From contig NC_067291.1 in NCBI RefSeq assembly GCF_020740795.1, positions 21,048,780 to 21,112,779 on the forward strand: a DNA stretch of 64,000 nucleotides, in the 5' to 3' direction. The notes under the pieces were generated by a model, which was not told the origin of the DNA, made no database searches, and saw only the letters and a list, made by a program, of their open reading frames with translations. Origin of the DNA: Apus apus (Eukaryota; Chordata; Aves; Apodiformes; Apodidae). Positions 8,526-20,600 of this stretch are shown here, in pieces; the stretch's first letter is position 1, and each line of letters begins with the position of its first letter. Made by a program: the position numbers and the translations under genes.

Positions 8526-11500
8526 CGGCGCGGCCCGAGGGGGCGGCGGGCGCGGGGCTGGCGCTGCGGGCGCTGCTGCTGCGGGGCCCCCTCCCGGGGC
8601 GGGCCCTGCGGGACGCGGCCCGCGGCCGGCTGAGCGCGGGGCAGGACGCTCTGGGCATCCTCCTGCTCTCCGGAGGGATCTACCTGCAGGCCCTGCTGCC
8701 GGGCGGGGGCGGCCGGGCCCGGGGCGGCTTCCTGCCGGGAGCCTGGGCTGAGTGAGTGGCGGGGCAGGGCGGGCGGGGAGGCCGGGGGGGCTGCCCGGGA
8801 GGGCTGCCCCGGCGCCGGGCCGGGCCCAGGGCTGAGGCTGCGCCTCCAGGGGAGCAGCCTGGCCCGGGGGGACCGCCAGACCCTGCCTGCGAACAGAGGA
8901 CGCTCTGCGCTTAAAACCCCATTGCTGGAGGGGACGGTGATTTGTACCTGCTTGTTCGTTTCGCTGGGGCTGTATTCGTTACAGTAGATCAAAAGAAAAA
9001 GAAGAAAATTCACCTGGCTTAGTTGAGTTGCTGACTTTAAATTCTGTCATGCCCTGGCGGCTCAACTTCCTGGTCAGCTGTTGAGGGACAAGCTCTTGTG
9101 TGTGACACCAGCGAGCACAAGATGCTTTTCATCTGCTTTTAGCAGCGTTTTCAAGCTACTCCAAGAGTTTCTCAGCCCAAGCAATGAGGAGGCAAAACAT
9201 ACAGAACTGGGCAGTGTGCTGAGCTCCTCCCTGGCAGGGCTGGTGTTCCTGCTCCTCCAAAGCACTGGGCACAGGTTCCTCTGCTGCTGTCCTGTGTTGC
9301 AGTCTCTGCTGGGGATGAAACGTGTTCTAGTTCTGGGGAGGGGGGTGTGGAGGCAGCATCTTTCCTGCAGATTATTAAAATCACACTGTCCATCACTAAC
9401 ACACTTCCAGAGCTGTTCATTGTATGCAATGTGGAAAGAGAGTAAAGTCAATAAACATTCTGAATGTTGTATCTTCAGCTTCATGTGGGAGAATACAGAA
9501 GATTATGACCTGCAAGCAGACAAGACAAAAATACTGGCTCTTAGTAAAAGTAATGAACTGTTTGTCTATGAATTCACTATAGAAGATGGAAAATACAACC
9601 CAGTGCCCCTGCACAGTTGTAAGGAAGAGACACTTAAAAAGCTCCTTGAAGTTAAAAACATTAGTGAGTAAATTTCAATGTGTTCCATACTTGAAGTTAT
9701 TATAGGGCTAATTCTGCTTCACCTGGTGAAAGAACTTGAGGCAGCAGGGCTGAACACCAGGGATGTGTCAAATACTTTCACAGTGATTTAAAGTGATTAG
9801 TGGCAGCGTTAATGAACTTGGAAAATAATCATGACATCTCTGTATCCACAGATGAGCGTTAGAGGGAATTAAACTGTTGTAGGGTAAGGTGTTTGGATGA
9901 TACCAAGTTAAAAATAAACTCTTAACAAAACACACTGATGAAACCCTGCAGTCTCAAGCTTTGCCTTTAATACTGGAACTGGCAGCAACAAGTGAGAGAC
10001 AGGGCTCCTCACTAATCCAGTGACTAATTGTGTGTTAACCTGATGTTCTGTGAGGAGCAAGTGCAGTGTACACTTAGAATGCTCAGTCTCTGCAGGGTTC
10101 AGACCTTTTACATCTTCTTAAACAGTCTCCTGTGGTATTTCCAAAGACTGTATTTGCAGTTTCAGTGCTGACTGAAATTCTGTTCTGTGATGACTTTTCG
10201 TGTTCTTCATAGTATTCACTGTAAAAATCCTGCACTATTGGAGGAAACTGTTCTAAAATAATTAACGTAGAAAGTGAAGTTGAAAACAAGACACGCCCCC
10301 AACCCTATCTTGTGTTAAGATGGTAGCAGAGGGAAGGAATTGAAGCTGTAATTTTCTTCAGGTATCTTTGCAGTCAAAAGGAGCAGCTTGCTGTAATCTT
10401 AAAAATATCTTTGGACTCACAGGTCTGCCCTCCATCTTCTCTGTGAGGATACTGTCCTTTGGAAGCAGCAGATGCACCCTGCTGCTCAATAAGGCTGTCG
10501 TGGTGCATCTCACCTTCCCTGGAAGGGACTCCCCCGTGGAGATGTGTGGCTGCTGCCCCCTTGATCTGCCCCCCCAGGCCCTGGGGGGACTCTCAGACAC
10601 GCGCTTCTGCCGCGGGATCCTGTTCCTTCTGGACAGTTCAGGCTGGATCTGTATCCTTTGCAGCAGGGATGAGGCCTCGTGGTCAGGGATCTGGAAGAGC
10701 AAAATCTTCCACTTCTGTGGGATTTCTTGCTGGTTGGGCAGTCTGAGGCCAGGTGTTTTCTTTGACACTGTTTGAAGATGTGTTTGACTGTTCTGATGGT
10801 GCAAACCTGGCAAATGTCCGGGTGGCTCCGTGCCAGGGGGGGCACAGTCCAGCCACCAGGGCACCACTCACTGCCCTGAACGTGTCACAGGATCTCAGCC
10901 ATGCTGTGGTCACCAGCTCCTCCAACCAGGCCCTCTCTGTGGATCTCAACGCCTACTTCAGGTATGTGTGCAGCAGAATTCCTAAAGGAGAGTTTTGAGC
11001 ACAACCAGCATTAAAAAGTGCCAGATTTTGGTCCTGTACTAGTTGAAATAGTGTCAGCTGTGTATTTTGAGCTGTGGCTCTGAGGTAGAGCAGCCATTTC
11101 ACGTTTGTTTAAAGATTGCCCCATCTTATTTGCTCTGATTTAAGCCCTGTTACTTTAACAAACAGAAGAACTTTGTCTTGGACTTTATATTTTTTCTGGG
11201 AAGCTTAGGATATGTGCTGCCAGTCAGTGCCAGTGGTGGCACCTTTTAGAAGTTCTGTAGGGCATGGGATTGTTGGACTGTGACACAGCTTGACTGGTTT
11301 TGCTTGATGAGTTAGGACTGGGTTGTAATTAGAGGTGGTGTCCAGCTGAAAGGATTTAGCATCAGGCTTTAATGTCTTGCCTGGGTACGTTTTTGTTACT
11401 AATCCGAGAGAAAACTGCTTCAGTGGGAGCTCCTGGAGGAGAGAAGCACCAGGGGAACAAAAACCTGAGGGAGGCAAAGTGTAATATTTCTTTCTTTACA

Positions 11501-11639
11501 GACAGTTCCCTGAGCATTTGCTCTGTAAGAGAGACTCTGAAAATCTCCCAGTGGAGCCTCCAGAAGGGCTGGATGAGGATGGCCTGGCCAGTTCTGAGCG
11601 CAGCATGGAGCTGCTGGCACTGCCCTTCCGCGTGGACAG
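8519..11639 (+). CDS. SPG11: SPG11 exons 1-5 (residues about 1-322)
   Basis: Exons: 8519-8751, 9479-9663, 10423-10650, 10778-10961, 11502-11639. Exon 1 is GC-rich and encodes an Ala/Gly/Leu-rich N-terminus with little human similarity. Exon 2 gives FMWENTEDYDLQADKTKILA, matching the human FLWEDS..EKPKLLA region. Exons 3-4 encode FSVRILSF, LNKAVVVHLTFPGRD, DTRFCRGILF and NVSQDLSHAVVTSSSN, predicted beta-strand repeats. The exon 3 acceptor was chosen at 10422 because only that site joins the exon 2 donor in frame; tempting AGs at 10361 and 10372 shift the frame. Confidence 0.9.
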
Positions 11640-14600
11640 GTGAGTCCTGCAAGTGCTCCCCAAGCAAGGCTGGGCTGGCCTCCTGTACAGCTCTGGTTGA
11701 CAAACTAACCATTTACTTCAATTCTAGTCGTGGCAAGTAAAATCAGCTCTTTGAGTACTAGGATGATACCAGGAAATGGGCCAAAACAGCTTCACATATG
11801 TCATCAATAGGAATTACTCTTTAGGGTCTCTCCTGTAATTTGAACCAGGATTGGCAGATGTTTGTATTCCAAGTGCTTTACACTTTGTTGTGTGTTTAGC
11901 ACAGATGAGGGGGTGTGGGCTTAAAAATATTCTGTGTTTATGTAAAACATTGCAATAGTGTTGTGACCCTTGGTATTAGAGGCTTTAATACTAAGAAAAG
12001 ATGGTACTTATAAATTAATATAAATGAAATGATTGTGTAAATCTGGAAATAATTTCATTCTACATTTTTATTAAATGATGGGGGCATTTTCTGTGAGGAA
12101 AACAAAATTTTGTACTAAAAATGCTCAGCTTCTATGTCAGCTCAAGCAGCTGTGATCATTCCACTGGGCTGCAAACAGTATTTAAATATAAATAAACAGG
12201 ACACGTTAAGGTTAAAATGCAAGATGGAATCTGCAAACTTAAAATGCACGTTATTTCACTGAGGAAACCTCAAAAATGTATTTACCTGCATGGCTCTTGG
12301 AGTCATTGCTGGTGTTACAGGAACTTCTCTCTTGACCCCAGGTCCTGGAAGGCACACTTAGCCTCACTGCGTGATACAGTCAGGAGAAGAAGACCAGGCT
12401 CTGCTGCAGAGTTGGTGAATGACTTGCATTTACCTTGGTATCAGTTTTTTACCCATCTTCAAGATCATGATCCTGAAATCTATGAAAACTCTGAGAAGAT
12501 CTTGGCTTTTGTTCCACGGGCTGGGACCTGGGCCCCTCCCAGGCCAGCACAATGCGATGGGAAGGACCTCAGCAGTGCAGGGCAGCACTGGAAACCAATC
12601 GCCCCAGAAACAGCACAAGAAGTGGTGAAGCTGGAGTGTAAACTGGTAACAAGAGCTAAAGCCCTGTTTGTGGTAGTGACAAGTGACAGGGCATTGACTC
12701 TGGCTCTCTGGGATCTGGAGTCTCAGGATGTCACCTATTACCCCTTTGGCAAAACCAGTGTTTATGTGGAGTGCAGCGAGGAGGTGCCGTTGTGTCTGCT
12801 GCTGACAGGTGAGGGGGCTTTAGAATTCCTCTGGTGTGGCCTGATAAAAGGTGTGGGGGGGTTTTATAGTTCACTCCTCCCCTGGCTGCTGTTGGCTCAT
12901 GCCCAGCACATTCTTGCCCAGGTGAAAACCACATAGAGCTGCTGCAGCTTCACGTTGTTATTTTGGAAGAGAGGCAGTAGCTGGGAATCTTGCTCTGTAG
13001 CAACTTACATCTTCTTAATTATGGTTTGGTTCTTTTATTCAGAGCGTGGTCTCTCCTTAGTTCTGTTTGGTGTAACTCAAGAAGAGTTTTTGAACAGACT
13101 GATGATGTATGGCAGTGCAGGAGTCGTGGATTCCCTGTGTCACCTCAACGGATGGGAAAGGTGTTCAATCCCACTACATGCACTAGAGGTAAAGAAACCT
13201 GCTTCATGGCTGCCAGGTAACCAAGACGCTGCTTTGAACTCCTGACTGCAGTTCAGCAATGGGAATGGTGCTTTGAGACACAGAAGAGTATGGCTCCATA
13301 ACCTAGGGGCAGAAATTAGTGGTTTAGTTATTTAATAAACAAAAAAACCTCTGAGTAGCCCAGGTGACAAACCCAGCTGAGTAACCCAAAAGAGTAAATA
13401 CCACCATAAAGTTCATGCACATTAAGAAAAAATAAATTAAACTAAGCAGTGCTCAGAACTCACTCTGAATTGGACCCAAAAGCATTTTTTGCCAATTTCT
13501 GCAGCAGTTTTTGACCTCTTGCAGAATGTCAGTTATTCAGATAAATGCATTATTGTTCCACTGCATGTTTGTCTAGGCAGGTTTGGAGAATCGCCAGCTG
13601 GACACGGTGGACTTATTTTTGAAAAGCAAAGAAAGCCTTTTCAGTCTGTCTGCACCTGAACAGGCCACTGATGGCATATCCCAGTCTTACCTGAAAAGTA
13701 AGTCAAATACTTTCATCTCCAGAGAGGTTTAATTTGCTTTCTATTCGTGGCTCTGTGTTTGGAAAAGCAGGTGGAGTTGCCTGTGCTCCTGTGTGTTTGG
13801 ATGAGGAGAGAAATGGTGCATGATGGCTGGGGGTTTGTGTTGTGTTCTGATGGTGTCATACGTGTTAGCAGTTAGATGTGGAGGCAACGTGTGTTACACA
13901 AGGTGTTTGACACATTTTAGGAGACTTTTGTAGAAATACCTCTATGACTTTTAACCTAAAAGATAAGTTTTCGTGATGACTCATAATGTAGATGTTTTAA
14001 CTGTCAATGCAAATGTTGCAGATCTGGAAGAGCTGAGGCCAGCTCTAAACCTGCTGTGCTCAGCGATCAAAGAGAATGATATGGAGCCTCAGAGCAAACA
14101 CTTTTCTGAGCAGCTGCTGAACCTCACCTTGACTTTCCTCACCAAGCAACTTGAAGACATTTTTGTGCACGCAGAGGGTAAGAGTCCTTGTTTTGAATCC
14201 TGTGTAGTAATGGAGCATGTCATTGTTTAGGTACATAAGAACAACTGTGGGTTTGGTTGTTGTTGTTTTTTAATTAAAAGCCTAAACTTGTCTGATTAAC
14301 TGGTATCTTGGCTGCTCTCAACAGAACCTGATGAATTCCTGAGGAAGGGGGCAGATATTTTAACTGATTACATCATTAAACTTAGACAGTTCATGAGAAG
14401 ATACCCTGGAACACAAGTGAGTGCAGCAGACACAGGAAGGGATCTTGCTGAAGAGCTGCCTGCATTAGAGGAAAGCCAAATGTGGGAAAAGCTGACACCA
14501 GAGGTAACAACGAATAATCTACTTTGTATTATTCTTATTACATATATTTAAGGAAATTATTAATGTGGAAATGTCTCTACACTATTGGGACAAAATATAG

Positions 14601-17600
14601 GGATCATAAAGACAGTAACACTGAAAATGAGTGGGATCAATTTGTTCCAGCTTTTGTTTTCTCCTTTTAGGAAGTCATTGCTGAGGCCATCTTGAGCAAC
14701 AAGATGCCAGAAGCCCAGATCTTCTTCCGAATGCATCAGCATCCTGCTGAAAGTCTTCAGGAATTCATTCAGACAGGTCTGCAGCTGGTCTACGACCGTC
14801 TGCTGCAGGACAACACCAGAGAGGCCTCAGAACTCTTAAGAAATATGGTGAGAGGTGCTCAGTGAGCATACTTGTGATTCTCACCACTTCTTGTTGACTA
14901 AGACAATACATGAATGCTGAGAGGATGGGGAGTGTAGGTGTCACATGGATGGACTGATTCTACCACAGACATATTGCAGTGACAATGAAGTTGCTGTAAA
15001 GAGCTGCTTTGATCAGTGAGGTGCCTTCAGAATGATGGGGGAGTGTGATCTGACTGATGTCAGGATCAACACAAGGTACAGGCCGTTCTGGCAAGTCAGG
15101 CATTAGAGGGTACACATTTAATAGCCAGACATGCTGAGGACATCACTGGGCTATCCTGATGTCTCTCGGGACGGGCGAAGGGAGTCTCAAAAGCTTGGAA
15201 GAGGTGGAGAGCTCTAGGTAAGAGGCAGGTGCCTTTGGTCTGTCCACGTGCAGCTGCATTTGTACACTTTGCACACACTGCATCTTGTTTTTGTTAGGGC
15301 TTTGATGTGAAGGAGGAATTCCATAGGATCTGTTTCTACACAGCTGATAAACGGGTTCGGGAGTTGCTGGTAAGTGCAGAAGAGGCTGCTTTTGTCTGGC
15401 TGGTGCTCTCAGGTCTGAGGGCTGTTTGTGCTGAGGGCAGGCATTGCATGGAACCCCCCTTCAGGATGGGAACAAACAGGTTCTCTCCCTGCACCCCTGC
15501 AGTGCAGGTGCTGGAATGTGGCATTGACATGTCTGGGTTCTTTTGTATTTGCTGTTAAAATACAAGTTGATGAAAATCCCTTTTGTTGTTGTTGTTGTTG
15601 TTTTGTTTTTTGTTCTGGCTCTGCTCTGGTTCTCTGCCTGGCCCTCTTGTAATCTTAGTGTATTGACCTCAATACTTCCAGCCTTTTTTCCTACAGTTGC
15701 TTTACTCTTGCAGGAACATTTACAACTTCAATACAGTATAAGTAGATAAAAATTGTAACTGGAGAAAATACTTTCATTTCATTTAAAGGTGAAAGTTTTA
15801 CAAGAAGAAAACTATTTTTCTGAAAAAGAGAAGAAAATTGTAGAACTTGTGCATCAGGTTGAAAGGTTTTACTCGGAATCCTTCAAAGAAAATGAAGAGA
15901 TTCAACCTCTTTCCAGGTAAGGTGGATTATCAGTTTTAATTAATAATGTTAGTAGGATTTAAAATATGCTGGTTTCTACATTCCATATGGTTTACTGCAT
16001 TAACAGCTACAGTCTTCTGCAATGTCATTAATTTTACTCTGGTCTTAATTTGCAGAAATAAGGGTCAGTGTGGGAGCTGATAACTTCTCTCATTGATGTC
16101 CCAGTTGCTCTTGTGTTCTTTTCAGATCAGGTCCAGACTTACCTGGTCAGTGGAACAGAGGTCTTCTGTTTATGTCATCACCTTAAACTAAGCCTTCTTA
16201 ATGACAAAGGATATTATTAGAACGATCAATCAAAACATGTTCAGATGGGATGTTTGGTGTGGTTTTGATACATGATATCAATAATAGAGTGAACTAAACT
16301 AACGTAGAAAAATCATTTTACAGGTAAAGAAGTGTGAAAGTGTTAGAGCACTTACCACTGGCTGTGTCAGTTTGGGAAAACTGAGGAGGTTCTCTGCCCA
16401 GTGCTCTCGTGTGCACTCTCAAGCCTTTAGTTGAAGTAGATCCCTCTGCCACTTCCAGAACTCTCTTCAAAATGGACCAGCAAAGCTTGTTGACCCTTTT
16501 AGCATATTCTAGTTGTTAGATTGTGGGCTGTTTTTTAAAGGAGTCCTAGAAAAGACCCTCATGCAGCACTTCCTTGCGGTTTCAGGAACTGGAGAGAGGG
16601 AGAAGACTTCTCCAGACATCAAGCTGTCCTAGGCTCCTTGCTGAGTCATGGTCAATGTCAGGCTCGCAGCAGGAGAGTCCGAGTGATGCTTAACTGGGCT
16701 GAGTGGTGGGATGAGCTTATTCAGGAGATGATTCTCCTCCCCAGGAGGCCACGCCAAGGCAAGTGTTCTGCTACTAAGGACTTGAAAGAAATTGTGAACA
16801 AAAACCCTGGCTCTGACATAGCATATTGCAGCTGTGTAGGGGTGGTGTTGAAGTAACCAAAGCTGTGTTGCTGCCACAGGAGGCCACGGAGTTTTTGTCA
16901 GGGAAAATGGGTAAAGAATGTGTTTTCATCCTGTTGCCTTCTGGCAGGGATCTGTGAAGGGCTCTTGTCTAACGGATGGCCACTCATAAATGTCATACTC
17001 TGCTGCCTCTGTGAAGCTTGGTCCATGTAGCTGTTCCAAGATAAAGCTCCCACAAGCTGTAGCAGTGTACTGCATCTCAGCATCATCTTTGCAGCTCTTC
17101 ATTAACAACGTGTAGATGTATAAAGACATATCAGTGTTTCCCAGGTGGTGTTGGTTTCTGCTGGTTTCATCAGCTTGCCTTTTTGAAACACAGAACTCAA
17201 GACCTGTAATCCTGAGGTACTTTGGATGCACTTGACAGCCCAGCATGATTGGCTCAGTATTTCTTCATGGATTGAGGAATCTGGGCCCAACCAGCCTTTG
17301 TGTGGAGGAGCTGACTGGCCCCCTCTTACTCCAGACATTATTGACCAGAAGATGTTATGCAGCAGCTACATGAGGAATGACATATTAAACAAGCTGGCGA
17401 GGTGTGTGCCCTTCATGCCTTGAACCAACCCTCTGTCTTACCTGCAGCCAAAGTCAGATTGTGAGAGAAGTGCATGTCAATAGAAGCTTGGACACGTGTT
17501 CATTTTTATACTGTATTTAGTGCCCTCTCCTGAAACGGCACAAATAATACATTTAATTTTAGTCTTGGGCTTCCTGTTGCATGAGAGCAGCCAAAATCCC

Positions 17601-20600
17601 CTGTCAGCCCCTTCATCTTCCACAGTGATCCTGTTCCTGATGCCCAGTGTAGTACAAGGGGGAGGCAGTTTTAACCACACACTGTTCCCCCCTCCTGCCC
17701 CCTCTCTGCAGGAGCTGCTGTGCTGGTAGAGCACCCAGAGGGGCCTGGCAGGCTGTGTTTGCCTCCGTCCTGAGGTGGTGCCCTAGAAGGAAAGCTCTGC
17801 TTTAGCATTTGAACTGAAAACACCCTTTGGAACTTGTAAGAGAGAGAACCGTGATCAGCCTGATTGCTTCTTCTCTTTTTCTGGTAGAAATGGGATTTTT
17901 GTCCCTTCTGAAGTGGAAGATTTTGAACTTATGCTCCAAAGACTGTCTTGTGTTGGGGGAGTACTGCAGGATCCTCACCCTGTCCCCAGATACAGTTCTG
18001 CAAGTGGCTTGGACTTCCACACTCGCTTTGTCCTTCACTGTCTGCAGCATAATTTGCAGTATCTGTTGTACACTTACTTAGACTATTACAGGTATGAACA
18101 CTTTTCATCCCTCACACCTTGGGCAGATTAAAATCATGATCCACACTTTCAGGGCAATAAGAGCTTTCCTCAGCCCTTGCTCTTCAGCAAGAAAGCCTGC
18201 TTGGGTCACGACAGCATCATTTAATGAAACAGGGTGGGGCAGGGTGCTAGGTCCCCTGCTGTGTTTTGCAGCATTATTCAGGTTGTCTTGTCAACTTGTG
18301 CCAGTCATCAAAGGAAACAATTACAGTTGTGATTAGTATCATATTTAAGCAATACAATCCTAAATGAGCCAAGACAACTTGTTCTTCAGAACCTTTCTCA
18401 GTGAACACAAGCATGAGTTCGTTCTTGGTATGTTCACAAGTAAAGAAATTGCTGGTTTTCATGGAATTTTGGGTTTAGTTGAGGTTTGAAGGAGAAAGAA
18501 GTATTAGGTTATTAGGTATTGGAACTGTGTGAATACTTTCCACTTAATACTTTGCAATTAAAATTTCTTAGTTGTACCTCCAATCTAACAATGTGATTGT
18601 TAAAGAAGGTAAAAGCAGACCAGAAAGAAGCCAACAAATACTTTGTTGCTGTTTGCGTAACCAATTCTAGTTGTGTAAATACTTAGAGTGGTGTTTGTAA
18701 ATCAAGTCCCTTCTTTGGGAAGCGTTTGTGGTTGTTAGGTCTGGAAACTGTTGGACTGATTTATGGAAGCAAGCACAGCAACGTGACCTTAAGGCAGGTC
18801 CTGCCAGAGGTGCCCTGTCAGCCACAGCTGCATGTCTTGTAGACAGGGGTGATGGAGGAAAGAAACCCCTCTAACCCCAGTCAGATGCTCTTAATTTTTC
18901 ATGCAGTGTTACAGTGAGGCAGAGGGTGGTTACAAAGACTGTGTTTTCACTCTTCTGCTACTTCTCTCATTTCCAGTTTAACACCTTCAAACTGTCCTGT
19001 TCTGGATGACAAGGGACTGCATGAAGCACACCCCTGGTTTGAGTTCCTGGTGCAGTGTCGAGGGGTTGCCGGTAGCCCCCAAGGTAGGAGGTGGGCCAGT
19101 GTTGGTGCTGCTGGCACAGCTGCCTTTCATCCTCTGCTGCAAACCTTTTTTTTTTCTGACCATGGCAAATTGTTCACGTGTGCCTCAGCTCCTCATCTCT
19201 AAAACATGGATTATAATTCCTGCTTAAACTGTGCATAAGGGTTTGGAGGAATCCGTGTGGGTAAAACTGTGGTTTGAAATGGGGGAAAGCTTGGTAAAAT
19301 GTACAGCAGCTGTCTGTGTTTATATGTAAGCTGAGAAAAATCATCATTAACCACAAAAAGTAGAAAATCCAGCTTTTTGCATGGCCATAGAAGAGTTTTA
19401 ATACATTATTTAATACTTTCATATTGGTTTTGCATGAAATTAAACATTACTTTTTTGTCTTTGAAGATCCGAAGATGATTTTCCAGGCGAGCCTAGCAAA
19501 TGCTCAGATCCTGATCCCCAGTAACCAGGCCAGTGTGAGCAGCATGCTGCTGGAGGGACACACACTGCTGGCACTTGCTACCACCATGTATGCCCCTGGA
19601 GGTGTTGACCAGGTACTGTGAGCAGCAGACTCTATGTAGGCTTTTGGAGTTCTGGCATGGGGCTGGAAACTCAAAGGAATCTATTAATCAATACACTAAT
19701 GCCATAATGTAATTTCTTCTCATACAAACGTTTAGTTTTGATGTTCTCTGTCTGTGTTGGTTGACCAAGTGAAGGGAGTGAGCTGAGGTTTAGAAATAGC
19801 AAGACCCAGTGGCTGTGAGCTGGAGTATTTAACTCCTTTCCAACAGTTACAGCTGAGAGTGTTTATAGATGCTTGTGTTCCCCAAATAGTTTTAGTTTTA
19901 AAAGATATTCTCAGTAAACTTTTAAAACAGTGTGTCTGTGTTTGTTAGCCAGCTGTCCCCTTTTGTAGAGGTTTGTAGTTTTTAAGTGAATTAAACAATG
20001 AGTAGCTGGGCTGCTCTTCCACTTGGATCCCCACAGGTGTTGTTCAGCTTCCTTGTTCTTATTTTTAAAGGCTGAAAATCTGGGCAGGGATCAAAAACTT
20101 CAGCTTGCTGTTTACATGGTGTTAACCAGCTGCATTGTGCTATAAAGATCAAAAACCACATTATTATAAACAATTACACTTTCAGAAGAGAAATGCTCAG
20201 TGAGCCACATGTCAGAACAGAATTCAATAACACAGCACAGTCACCTAAAGCATCAGGTACTGCTGAAGATCTGTCTAATGAAACTTAAAAGGATTTTCTA
20301 GGAAAAAATATCTTTTCTGTATTGTTGCCATTTGTCAGTTTCCTGTAATGTAGTTTGTTTGGTGCACTCAGAGATTGTTTATTATCTAAGTGCACTTTCT
20401 TCTTCCTCATGAAATAATTTCACTTCCTTGCAATGTAGGTTCTTCAGAATGAAGATGTAGAAAAACCTCTAAAGAAGGTTGATCCGCAGCTGTTAAAAGT
20501 GGCATTGACCCCTTACCCCAAACTCAGAGCTGCTCTCTTTCCCTCCTCTACTTCTCACGGGGTTCTGCCACCCGACATCTCTCTTTACCATCTTGTCCAG

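Larger units (their letters stand above)
7950..8900. promoter_or_regulatory. CpG island over the CIAO2A/SPG11 divergent start region
   Basis: G+C and CpG density rise sharply from about 7950 to 8900, covering CIAO2A exon 1, the 367 bases between the two start codons, SPG11 exon 1 and the start of its first intron. Surrounding DNA is CpG-poor. This is the usual appearance of a ubiquitous promoter without a TATA box. The exact transcription starts cannot be read from sequence alone. Confidence 0.85.

Noticed and set aside
10362-10422. Earlier acceptor sites (AG at 10361 or 10372) for SPG11 exon 3
   Set aside because: Both give the wrong phase with the exon 2 donor and lead to a stop; the AG at 10421-10422 restores the frame and the human-like sequence.
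12217-12341. Upstream extension of the SPG11 exon 6 open frame
   Set aside because: A clear acceptor (gaccccag) at 12341 and the phase of exon 5 place the exon start at 12342; the extension is intron.
16926-17246. Minus-strand open frame of 106 codons with natural-looking composition (TACGSFILEQLHGPSFTEAA)
   Set aside because: It overlaps SPG11 exon 15 in antisense, lies within intron 14, has no splice or promoter context and matches no family I recognise.
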